From NCBI GenBank assembly GCA_031415055.1, contig JANOQZ010000001.1, positions 1-64,000 on the forward strand: a stretch of DNA of 64,000 nucleotides, read 5' to 3'. Every line of letters begins with the position of its first letter. The first letter of the stretch is position 1. The notes beneath the pieces were generated by a model. That model had not been told where the DNA came from and did not search any database. It saw only the letters and a program-made list of their open reading frames with translations. This DNA comes from JANMOK01 sp031415055. GTDB lineage: Bacteria > Pseudomonadota > Alphaproteobacteria > Rhodobacterales > Rhodobacteraceae. A program made the position numbers and the translations under genes. This document shows, in pieces, positions 34,051-41,924 of this stretch.

Positions 34051-34370
34051 CGACGCCTGATGGGCAGGCCGTTTTTGGAGTTATAGCTTCGGTTCCGGTC
34101 AACTGTTCCTACGATACGTCAATTGGTTAACGGCCTCTGCAAGTCCCCCGAAAACCGCTGTCAAACTCCTCAATATGGGCCAAAAACAGCTACGGATTGT
34201 CCCCGGAAATCGACGGCATTAACCTTTCACGGCTCCCCTTCTCCATTTCACGGAGAAGGTGGTCCGAAGGGCCGGATGAGGCCACGCCAAACAGTAAACA
34301 ACTAGTTAAAATATTTTTTTATATCAAGCAATAACAATGCTTTACGCGTTCTGGCACGCGTGCGTGAAAA
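34051..34370. repeat. Intergenic region with REP-like palindromic element
   Basis: CCTTCTCC (34237-34244) and GGAGAAGG (34252-34259) form a perfect stem, followed by GTGGTCCGAAGGGCCGGATGA (to about 34280). This resembles the short dispersed intergenic repeats of Proteobacteria that read CTCTCC-GGAGAG then TGGC-CGAAG-GCCGG-TGAGG. The remainder is AT-rich with the stem AAGCA/TGCTT (34326-34342 area) and ACGCGT twice at 34346-34363, a likely end for the EF-G-like gene transcript. Confidence 0.5.
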
Positions 34371-36275
34371 TCACCCATACATCTCCTCATACCGGTCAAA
34401 CTGTGCCGAGAAATAGCCGATGCCTTGGGTGACGGACTTTATTTCCCCCGTCAAGGCATCCAAGGCCGATCCCGGCACAGTGGCGCGGAAAATATCCCAG
34501 CCTTTGGCATCGGGATCCTGATCAAACCCCAAGACCTGCCCCCGATGCCCCGCCACCAAAGGGCCCATCGAACCGGTAAAGGCTGAGGGAATATAAAAGG
34601 AAACCTGATAAAACGGCTGCAATTGCACCGGTCCTGCCGCGATCAACGCATCATGCGTGCCCATCCGCCCGGCAATCCGAAACGCCATGTCCGACGAATC
34701 CACCGCGTGACTGCCACCATCGGTTAGCGTCACCGTCAAATCAATCACCGGATACCCCAGCGGCCCCTTGGTCAAAGCCTCGCGCACCCCGGTTTCCACC
34801 GCCGGAATATAGTTGCGCGGCACCGCACCACCTTTGACGATCTCGTTGAAAACAAAGCCCGAACCGCGCGGACCGGGCTGCACGTTCAGGCGCACGTCGG
34901 CGAATTGTCCGGCACCGCCGGATTGTTTCTTGTGGCGATAGGGCAACTCCAGCCCTTTGGAAATCGTCTCGCGGTAAATCACATGCGGCACCGATTCCAC
35001 CACTTCCACACCAAAAACGTCGCGCAAACGCGCGTGAAGCTGGCGCAAATGCAGCGTGCCTTGGGTGCCCACCAATTCCATGCCGGTGTCAGGGTCTTGC
35101 CGCACCGATAGTCCCGCATCATCTTCAGCCAGCATTGCTAAGGCTGAAGCCAGTTTGGCCGTATCCTTGTCATTGGCCGGTGCCAGAACACGCGTCAAAA
35201 TCGGTGCGTGAACCTTGCGCCATTCCGGTGCCGGTTTCGCCTCGCCGGCAAACAGAACTTGCCCAGCCAGCAAATGATCCGATTTCACTGCAGCCACAAC
35301 TTCACCCGCCTCAACCGTCCCCTTCGCCGCCCCGTCTTGCCCATGCGCCGCGCTCAACTGCCCCGGCACCCGACCACCTAATCCCTGCCCGGCGGGCAAA
35401 GCATCCAGCGCCCGCAGAAGAACTGTTTTGCCCACATGTTTCTTATGGCTGGCGTGGAAAGCCACAGCCAACGGTGGCCGCGAGCCGGTTTGATCGGCTA
35501 ATCGCGCCCTTAAAACGCTGGCATCCGGCGCTTCGTGGCGCAAAGCTTTCATCACCCGATTGATCCCGTTGCCATGGCTGGCCGCGCCCATCAGCGCTGG
35601 GATGAATTTGTTTTCCCGGAACAACCGGGCACATATCGCATATAAAGCCCCCTGTGCCGGTGTGCGATCCTCAATCAATTCCTCCAGTAATCCGTCGTCA
35701 AATTCCGACAAATGCTCCAGCAATTCCCCGCGTGCCTCGTGCTCGCGCTCCGACATTTCCGCTGGCATTTCGATCAGTGCCGACGGCCCGCCCTCGCGGT
35801 ATTTCCAAGCCCGTTCCGACACCAAATCGACCGCGCCCACGATGATCCCATCTTCGCGGATTGGCACTTGGCGCACCAAAATTACGTGATTGGCAAAATC
35901 CTGCAAAGCCGCCGCAATCTCGCCGACGCGGCCCTCGGCTTCGTCCATTTTGTTGATGAACAAAATCACCGGCACCCCTGCAGCTTCGGCCATATGCAAA
36001 TAGGGTGATGCCAAAGCCGCATCTCCCGCACTTGGTGCCACACAAATTACTGCAGCATCAGCGGCCAACAAAGCATCCATGGCGCTTGGCAAAAAGTCCA
36101 CCGAACCGGGGCAGTCCAACGCAGTCCATTTCTCACCCAAATGGGTGAACGCAGCAACGCGCAACTCACCAGCGCCAGCCGGTGGCAAGGCCTTACCCTC
36201 CAAAGCGCACATGCGATCCACCAAAGTCGATTTCCCGGTATTAGCGGCACCGAGCACCGCAAAACAGCGTGCCAT
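34371..36275 (-). CDS. Elongation factor G-like translational GTPase
   Basis: A 634-residue relative of EF-G, shorter than FusA (about 700). G1 is GAANTGKST (residues 9-17), G3 DCPGS (54-58) and G4 NKMD (108-111). The switch I region between G1 and G3 is only 36 residues and lacks the RGITI motif, so GTPase behaviour may differ. Domains III-V follow, with YRETISKGLELPYRHKKQSGGAGQFADV and GGAVPRNYIPAVETGVREAL clear. Its role is unknown; EF-G paralogues of this kind occur in many Rhodobacterales. It is monocistronic and convergent with the restriction system. Confidence 0.85.
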   Translation of the reverse strand: MARCFAVLGAANTGKSTLVDRMCALEGKALPPAGAGELRVAAFTHLGEKWTALDCPGSVDFLPSAMDALLAADAAVICVAPSAGDAALASPYLHMAEAAGVPVILFINKMDEAEGRVGEIAAALQDFANHVILVRQVPIREDGIIVGAVDLVSERAWKYREGGPSALIEMPAEMSEREHEARGELLEHLSEFDDGLLEELIEDRTPAQGALYAICARLFRENKFIPALMGAASHGNGINRVMKALRHEAPDASVLRARLADQTGSRPPLAVAFHASHKKHVGKTVLLRALDALPAGQGLGGRVPGQLSAAHGQDGAAKGTVEAGEVVAAVKSDHLLAGQVLFAGEAKPAPEWRKVHAPILTRVLAPANDKDTAKLASALAMLAEDDAGLSVRQDPDTGMELVGTQGTLHLRQLHARLRDVFGVEVVESVPHVIYRETISKGLELPYRHKKQSGGAGQFADVRLNVQPGPRGSGFVFNEIVKGGAVPRNYIPAVETGVREALTKGPLGYPVIDLTVTLTDGGSHAVDSSDMAFRIAGRMGTHDALIAAGPVQLQPFYQVSFYIPSAFTGSMGPLVAGHRGQVLGFDQDPDAKGWDIFRATVPGSALDALTGEIKSVTQGIGYFSAQFDRYEEMYG

Positions 36276-36438
36276 AGCGTCCCTCCTTGTTCCCGCCCAA
36301 GGTGTCTACCGGCACAAGCACCGATATCCGGGCGTGTTTCTGTTTGGGCAAGGATGCCCCAGCCAAATCACTTTGTCTGCATGATTCCTGACTGTTGGTC
36401 GCCGCGATGCTGCGTTATTCTGCGCGAAAGGGGAAATC

Positions 36439-36822
36439 ATGCCAAACACCGTCGACCCGTCGCTCAACGTCCTTGGCCAGCCGCTGAAGGAATGCTCACA
36501 GAATCCCAAAACCGGCTTTTTCCGCAATGGCTGTTGCGACACTTCCGATCTGGACCGAGGCAGTCACACGGTCTGCGCAGTGATGACAGCCGAATTCTTG
36601 GCGTTTTCCAAAGCCGCAGGAAATGACTTGTCAACGCCGCACCCCGAATTTGGCTTTACCGGCCTCAAACCTGGCGACCAGTGGTGCCTGTGCGCTGCGA
36701 GATTTCTCGAAGCCTATGAGGCTGATGCTGCCCCGCGCATTCGCATGAATTCGACGCATCTCAAAGCGCTTGAAATCGTGCCGATGGACGCATTGCGCGA
36801 AATGGCAGTGGAGCGGAACTAA
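36439..36822 (+). CDS. DUF2237 family protein
   Basis: A 127-residue protein of the DUF2237 family, function unknown. Visible family features are SLNVLGQPLKECSQNPKTGFFRNGCCDT, HTVCAVMTAEFLAFSKAAGNDLSTPHPEFGFTGLKPGDQWCLCAARFLEA and THLKALEIVP. Five conserved cysteines hint at metal or redox chemistry. GGGGAAA precedes the ATG. Its stop overlaps the convergent YeeE-type gene by 4 bases. Confidence 0.9.
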   Translation: MPNTVDPSLNVLGQPLKECSQNPKTGFFRNGCCDTSDLDRGSHTVCAVMTAEFLAFSKAAGNDLSTPHPEFGFTGLKPGDQWCLCAARFLEAYEADAAPRIRMNSTHLKALEIVPMDALREMAVERN

Positions 36823-37253
36823 GCGTTCGCCGTCTTTGGCTGGCGATCTCGAAAGGTCCGCGTCGCCCACATTCCCGCCAACATCGCGGCGAGGAAGATT
36901 ACCACGCGCGAATCCATGAACCCCAACGCCGGGATGGCCCCGCCCGGACAAAAACCGGTTATACCCCAACCGACGCCGAAACCGATGGAACCAAGGACCA
37001 AGGGCGCGTCGATTATCTTGCTGGTCGGCAAGGCATATTTTTCGTCAAGCAGCGGTTTTGCCCTTGCGCCAAAAAGCAGCCGATAGCCGACAAATGTCGT
37101 GGCCAAAGCCGACCCCATTACCAACAGCAAACTGGCATCAAACGTGCCCGCGACATCAAAAAAGTTGATGACTTTTGCCGGGTTGGACATGCCGGAAATG
37201 ACTATTCCGGATCCAAAAACCACACCGCAAATCAGTGCTGCAAATAGTTTCAT
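36819..37253 (-). CDS. YeeE/YedE-family half-transporter (DUF6691 type)
   Basis: A 144-residue membrane protein with four hydrophobic segments, forming one half of a YeeE/YedE-type transporter for sulfur compounds such as thiosulfate. MKLFAALICGVVFGSGIVISGMSNPAKVINFFD and the cysteine motif GITGFCPGGAIPALG are the family signatures, where the Cys is thought to bind the substrate. The ATG at 37253 has GGGGG upstream and follows its partner's stop by one base. Confidence 0.87.
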   Translation of the reverse strand: MKLFAALICGVVFGSGIVISGMSNPAKVINFFDVAGTFDASLLLVMGSALATTFVGYRLLFGARAKPLLDEKYALPTSKIIDAPLVLGSIGFGVGWGITGFCPGGAIPALGFMDSRVVIFLAAMLAGMWATRTFRDRQPKTANA

Positions 37254-37254
37254 C

Positions 37255-37680
37255 TCAACCCCCAATCACATGACGCATAACATAAACCGTCACAAAAGCC
37301 GCAGCCATGAAAGCACATGTTGCCACGATGGAACGCGGCGACAGTCGCGCAATACCGCAAACCCCATGCCCGCTGGTGCAGCCATTGCCATAAGTCACAC
37401 CGACGCCGACGATCAGTCCGCCAACGATCAAAGCCACGTTGGAAACCGGCACCTCAAACCCGGTTTGCACGCCGATAAGTTCCAGCAAAACCGGTGCCGA
37501 TATTGATCCAGCCAGAAACACCAGTCGCCATGACGTGTCGGCTGAATAGGGTGGTAAAACGCCCGCCAAGATCATCGTCATCCCGGCAATCCGCCCCAAC
37601 AGGGCCATCAGCATAACCGCTGACAGGCCAATCAAGCCGCCACCGACAAGTGCAGCAATCGGCGTAAATTCGGTAACCAT
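37255..37680 (-). CDS. YeeE/YedE-family half-transporter
   Basis: The first half of the YeeE pair, 141 residues with four hydrophobic segments and the substrate-cysteine motif GVTYGNGCTSGHGVCGIARLSPRS. Together with the next gene it makes one complete pseudo-twofold transporter, as in many Proteobacteria where YeeE is split. The start at 37680 (MVTEFTPIAAL) is used; the open frame upstream is rich in cysteine and unlike the family. Confidence 0.85.
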   Translation of the reverse strand: MVTEFTPIAALVGGGLIGLSAVMLMALLGRIAGMTMILAGVLPPYSADTSWRLVFLAGSISAPVLLELIGVQTGFEVPVSNVALIVGGLIVGVGVTYGNGCTSGHGVCGIARLSPRSIVATCAFMAAAFVTVYVMRHVIGG

Positions 37681-37805
37681 CGTCAAAATTCCCCGCGATT
37701 TTCTGTTACTTACGCATTCATAACAGGTATTGCAGCACACTGAGCAACAAAAGAATTTTGCACATAATTAACGCACCAAAAGCGAACAATTGTGCATTGG
37801 CGCTA

Positions 37806-39014
37806 CTACAATTTGGAAAAGTTTTTCGCCGCAATCGCCCTGCCTGCAGCAACGCCCGACGCCCAGGCCCATTGAAAATTGAAACCGCCCAAACATCCGG
37901 TCACATCCACAACTTCGCCGATGAAATACAGGCCCGGCACGGACCTTGATTCCATCGTTCGGGCGTTCAGACCCTCGGTATCGACACCGCCCAAGGTCAC
38001 TTCTGCCGTGCGGAAGCCCTCGGTTCCGGTCGGCGTAACGCACCAATTTGCCAAGGCACCAGCCAATCTTTCCAGCTTGGAGTCTGACAGATCGGCGATG
38101 TTGCCCGCCAAACTTTCAGCATTCAAGAAATATACCGCCAGCCTTCGGGGCAAATACTCGGTCAAAATATTCGCGATATCCCGACGGCCATTGTCCCTGC
38201 GCGCGTCTTTGAATGCGGCAAGAAAATCCACCTTCGGCAGCAGAGCGACTGTCACCGGCATCTTTTCGCGCCAATACGACGACACCTGCAAAATCGCCGG
38301 TCCCGATATTCCGCGATGTGTTATCAACACTGCTTCGTCGAAACTAACGTCGTTGCAAGTAACCCGAGCGTCGCAAGAAATGCCGGCCATCGCACGAGTG
38401 TCGCGCAATACATCTTCGCCAAAGGTGAGCGGCACCAGCGCCGGTCGGGTTTCCATCACCTGGTGACCAAACTGCTGCGCTACCTGATAACCAAACCCCG
38501 TCGCCCCCATTTTTGGGATCGACTTACCGCCACTCGCGACAACCAAATTTTCGCAGGAAACTTCCGTTCCGTCCGACAATCGAATCGTGAACCCACTCTC
38601 GACTTTTTCAATCTGTTCCGTTGACACGCCCAGTCGCAATTCTACTTGACCCCGCGCCATTTCACTTAAAAGCATCGCAATAATTTGCTTGGCCGATCCG
38701 TCACAAAACAATTGCCCAAGGGCCTTTTCGTGCCAAGCGATCCCGTGTTTTTCAACCAAACCCACAAAGTCCGCTGGCGCGTATCCAGCCAAAGCTGATT
38801 TGGCGAAATGCGGATTGGCGCTGATGAAATTCCCCGGTCCACAGTGCAAATTGGTGAAATTGCACCGCCCACCGCCAGATATGCGAATCTTTTCGCCCGG
38901 CGCAGCGCAGTGTTCGATAACCAACGCTTTGCCGCCAGAAGCCGCTGCATAAGCCGCGCACATCATGCCGGCCGCACCAGCGCCAATGACGACGGTCGCG
39001 TAATGGGGCGTCAA
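37806..39014 (-). CDS. BaiN/HI0933-family flavoprotein
   Basis: A 402-residue FAD protein of the HI0933/YhiN group; reaction unknown, although the BaiN name comes from a bile-acid enzyme. It has ATVVIGAGAAGMMCAAYAAASGG, the KIRISGGGRCNFTNL signature, NLVVASGGKSIPKMGATGFGYQ and the C-terminal GLYFIGEVVDVTGCLGGFNFQWAWASG. The start is taken as TTG at 39014, whose bases overlap the stop of the upstream isomerase gene (TTGA); no nearby ATG gives the family N-terminus. It is likely co-transcribed with that isomerase. Confidence 0.85.
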   Translation of the reverse strand: MTPHYATVVIGAGAAGMMCAAYAAASGGKALVIEHCAAPGEKIRISGGGRCNFTNLHCGPGNFISANPHFAKSALAGYAPADFVGLVEKHGIAWHEKALGQLFCDGSAKQIIAMLLSEMARGQVELRLGVSTEQIEKVESGFTIRLSDGTEVSCENLVVASGGKSIPKMGATGFGYQVAQQFGHQVMETRPALVPLTFGEDVLRDTRAMAGISCDARVTCNDVSFDEAVLITHRGISGPAILQVSSYWREKMPVTVALLPKVDFLAAFKDARRDNGRRDIANILTEYLPRRLAVYFLNAESLAGNIADLSDSKLERLAGALANWCVTPTGTEGFRTAEVTLGGVDTEGLNARTMESRSVPGLYFIGEVVDVTGCLGGFNFQWAWASGVAAGRAIAAKNFSKL

Positions 39015-39847
39015 CTGGCTTTTGCCAACATCTGCTCCTGAATGAACCTGCGTTCCATCGCCAATCCTGCCCATTCATGATCATCGGGACCATCGTAAAT
39101 CAACGTATAGGGCCCGGCGTAACCAGCCCGTTGCGCCGCTGCGATGCAAAAGCCAAAGTCATCTTTATCCATCGCCATTCCCGCGCCGAAACTGCACTTC
39201 GCGTGGCACAATTCGGCCCGTGCAAAGACCGAACCTAGGTCGGCATATTTCGTTGCGCCGTGCCAATTGCCGGTGTCGGCCAGAAATCCGACCTCGCCCG
39301 CCAATTCATCAAGAACGTGGTGCACTTCCGCTGGGGACGACAAAAGGTCAAACCAATTTTCAGTCACGACGCGCACCCCAAAATTGCGTCCGATCGAACC
39401 CATCTTGCGCAGTCCGTCTACGGACATCGCTATCGTTTTGGAGTTTGGTTTGCTTTTACCGGCTATTACCCGTGCGTTCTCGGCGCCAATTTCTGCCGCC
39501 GCTTCGATCCATTGTTCTATCCAATATTGATCGCGTATGGCGGTGGATGGATCGGTCAAATCGCCGGCGTCAATCAACAAAGTTTGGATAGTCACCCCCG
39601 AACTGGCGAACGAATTGCCGACTGATCGAAGATATTCCTTTTCCAAATTGGCCAAGTGGAAATGACAAATTTCGACTCGCTTGAAATCGTGCAGCGTCAT
39701 CTGACCGGGCAGATCGATCAGTTCACACGTCCCTTCACCCCAAGTCGGCTGCGGCGCTGCGCCTGCAATTTCGCCCGGCCCGTTGGGATGCGAAATGCCC
39801 AACAATCGGTGCAGGCTCCACGTTGAAACGGCGAATTCGTTTGGCAT
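39011..39847 (-). CDS. Sugar phosphate isomerase/epimerase family protein
   Basis: A 278-residue TIM-barrel protein of the AP-endonuclease 2-like group. FAVSTWSLHRLLGI at the start, VEICHFHLANLEKEYL, ENARVIAGKSKPN, VRVVTENWFDLLSSP and GFLADTGNWHG carry the likely metal ligands (Glu, Asp, His). No specific sugar can be named. GGGAG lies before the ATG. It is the outermost gene of the sugar island and is separated by 233 bases from the next epimerase; that gap shows no gene. Confidence 0.82.
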   Translation of the reverse strand: MPNEFAVSTWSLHRLLGISHPNGPGEIAGAAPQPTWGEGTCELIDLPGQMTLHDFKRVEICHFHLANLEKEYLRSVGNSFASSGVTIQTLLIDAGDLTDPSTAIRDQYWIEQWIEAAAEIGAENARVIAGKSKPNSKTIAMSVDGLRKMGSIGRNFGVRVVTENWFDLLSSPAEVHHVLDELAGEVGFLADTGNWHGATKYADLGSVFARAELCHAKCSFGAGMAMDKDDFGFCIAAAQRAGYAGPYTLIYDGPDDHEWAGLAMERRFIQEQMLAKAS

Positions 39848-40080
39848 TGATTGATGGCTCCCAAGTTTGCCTGTGTTTGTAACAGAACACAGTTGATTGC
39901 AAAAGCGGAGGTGTTCACGGTGCCAAAGGCTATTCCTCGCCGTGAACGTGCGGCAACGCCGGAATTAACCCCGCCCTCGCCCCTATCTTTGTGCCCGACG
40001 TTCAGGCGACTTGACGGCGCACATCTACGATATGCGCCACCTCAAAATAACCTTCGCGCACTGACTTCTGTAAAGGAAAC

Positions 40081-40929
40081 TCAAATCAACTTATACTGCT
40101 GGGCCTTGTTGCGCAGGAACGGCAGGCCTTTGGTCATGACCTCGTCATGACTCTCGGCGACCTGACGCCAGACCGACAGGCCATAGCCCAATTCGGGCGG
40201 CATGTTGATGAAACTTTCCATCGCCAATCCGCCTTGGAATCCAATCGAACGAAGACACGCGAAAATCTCGTCCCAGTCGCAAGTGCCCTCACCCGGCGTG
40301 CCACGGTCGCTTTCGGATAGGTGGATGTAGCGGATGAATTCGCGCGCATCCAAAATTCCGTTGCCCGCACCTTTTTCTTCGATGTTCATGTGGTAAGTGT
40401 CGAGATGGATAAAGATGTTGTCCGCCCCGATCCTCTCGATCATCGCCACTGCCTGCCAGCCCGTGTTGATGAGGTGAGTCTCATAGCGGTTGACCGGCTC
40501 AATACCAAAATCGAGACCGATCTTTTTGGCGTATTTCGCGGCGGCGTCCAAGGTGCGGGCGACATTGCCAAGTTCGGCTTCCGTCGGTGGAAAGCCGGTG
40601 CGCTCGCCGATACCGCCATAAGTCACGCCCGACAGGGCCAGTGCGCCACATTCCTTGGTCTTATCAAGCGCTACCTTCAGATATTCGATGGCAAGATCAG
40701 GCTGGCGCGAGGCCCAGCAGCGTTCCGGCAGACCCAGCGAGCAGACGGCAGTAAGGCCATGCTTTTCCAGCAATTTCGCTGTGTGCCGCGCATCAATCTG
40801 CGTCGGTTGCAACATCGGTATTTCGACGAAATCAACGCCGTAGCTTGCCGCCCCTGAAATGGCCCGTTCGGCCCCTAGGCGGTCCCAATTCATTGTCCAC
40901 ATGCTGGTGTGAACGCCAAAACCCTTCAT
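40081..40929 (-). CDS. D-tagatose 3-epimerase-like sugar epimerase
   Basis: A 282-residue TIM-barrel epimerase resembling ketose 3-epimerases. It starts GFGVHTSMWTMNWDRLGAERAI and has VEIPMLQPTQID, LDFGIEPVNRYETHLINT (metal Glu), FIHLDTYHMNIEEKG (Asp, His), YIHLSESDRGTPGEG and LAMESFI (second catalytic Glu). This is the motif order of D-tagatose/D-psicose 3-epimerases. The start overlaps the upstream permease stop by 4 bases. It suggests that the transported sugar is a ketose or becomes one. Confidence 0.88.
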   Translation of the reverse strand: MKGFGVHTSMWTMNWDRLGAERAISGAASYGVDFVEIPMLQPTQIDARHTAKLLEKHGLTAVCSLGLPERCWASRQPDLAIEYLKVALDKTKECGALALSGVTYGGIGERTGFPPTEAELGNVARTLDAAAKYAKKIGLDFGIEPVNRYETHLINTGWQAVAMIERIGADNIFIHLDTYHMNIEEKGAGNGILDAREFIRYIHLSESDRGTPGEGTCDWDEIFACLRSIGFQGGLAMESFINMPPELGYGLSVWRQVAESHDEVMTKGLPFLRNKAQQYKLI

Positions 40930-41924
40930 GTCAGTTTCCTCCGATTGAATTGAATTTCCAGTTTTGCTGCGGCCCAGCGCAGCATCATCACGCCGATCAG
41001 GAACAGGCCCCAAACCGCCGTCGCGAGGTGTTGGTTGGCCCCCAGCAGGTTCATGCCCGGCGATAATACCTGCAAAATGACCAGCGCCAGCACGACTGGC
41101 AGCACTCGCCCTGCCCCACCGAAGGGGTCAACGCCACCCAGAAAACAAGCGAGGACGGTGACCAACAAAATCGCCTCGCCGTGGCCGACTCGGACCGAGT
41201 TGAAGCGGGCGGCCATAAGAATACCGGCCACGGCACAAAGCAAACCGGAGAAGAGATAAATCAGCACCAAAGTGCGTTTGGTATGCAAGCCGGAATATTC
41301 GGCAGCGCGAATGTTGGAGCCGACCATGTAAACCGCAAAGCCGTGGCGGGTGCGGCTTAACAAAAGGTGCCACAGTAATGCGCAAGCCGCAAAAAGCCAC
41401 ATCGGCACAGGCACCCATAAGAGATTGCCTTGACCGAGGTAACTAATGGCGGCTGGGAACCCCGAAATGTCACCGCCGCGGGTTAAGAATTCGCCCAACC
41501 CGCGCAGAAAAATCATCATAGCAAGGGTAACAAGGATGGGATGCGCACCTACCTTGGCAATGACCAGACCAGTCACGCCGCCCGCAATCGCCCCGACGAT
41601 GAGCGCCAGCAGGCAGCCCACGATCATTGACCCGGATCCGGCATCAGGGCCACCGTTGTTGAGCAGTACCCAAGCCAAGGTCAGACCGGAGAAATTGGCA
41701 GTGTAGATTATCGACAAGTTGATCCCGCCCGACAGGATCGGCCCCAACGTGGCAAGGGTCAGAATGCCAAGGACTGGCATCTGAAACGCCATCGATTGGA
41801 AATTGGCTTCGCTGAAAAAACGAGGCGTCAGGGCTGCGAATAAAAGAACTGTCAATACGAGGAACGCCGTTAGCGGCAGAGTTCCAAGGCCGAACCTTTT
41901 GTTCAAATTAACCAAAAAGTTCAT
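40926..41924 (-). CDS. CUT2 sugar ABC transporter permease
   Basis: A 332-residue RbsC-type permease with about nine membrane segments. Family motifs are TLATLGPILSGGINLSI, HPILVTLAMMIFLRGLGEFLTRGG, TRHGFAVYMVGSNIRAAEYSGL (coupling loop) and VLACFLGGVDPFGGAGRVLPVVLAL. Its start overlaps the stop of the ATPase-permease fusion gene (ATGA), and its stop overlaps the epimerase. It should form the heterodimeric channel with the permease half of the fusion. Confidence 0.9.
   Translation of the reverse strand: MNFLVNLNKRFGLGTLPLTAFLVLTVLLFAALTPRFFSEANFQSMAFQMPVLGILTLATLGPILSGGINLSIIYTANFSGLTLAWVLLNNGGPDAGSGSMIVGCLLALIVGAIAGGVTGLVIAKVGAHPILVTLAMMIFLRGLGEFLTRGGDISGFPAAISYLGQGNLLWVPVPMWLFAACALLWHLLLSRTRHGFAVYMVGSNIRAAEYSGLHTKRTLVLIYLFSGLLCAVAGILMAARFNSVRVGHGEAILLVTVLACFLGGVDPFGGAGRVLPVVLALVILQVLSPGMNLLGANQHLATAVWGLFLIGVMMLRWAAAKLEIQFNRRKLT

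Noticed and set aside
39906..40060. Short frame VPKAIPRRERAATPEL that resembles the start of a LacI-type regulator
   Set aside because: It lacks a helix-turn-helix after the first 15 residues and no downstream part exists; too weak to call.
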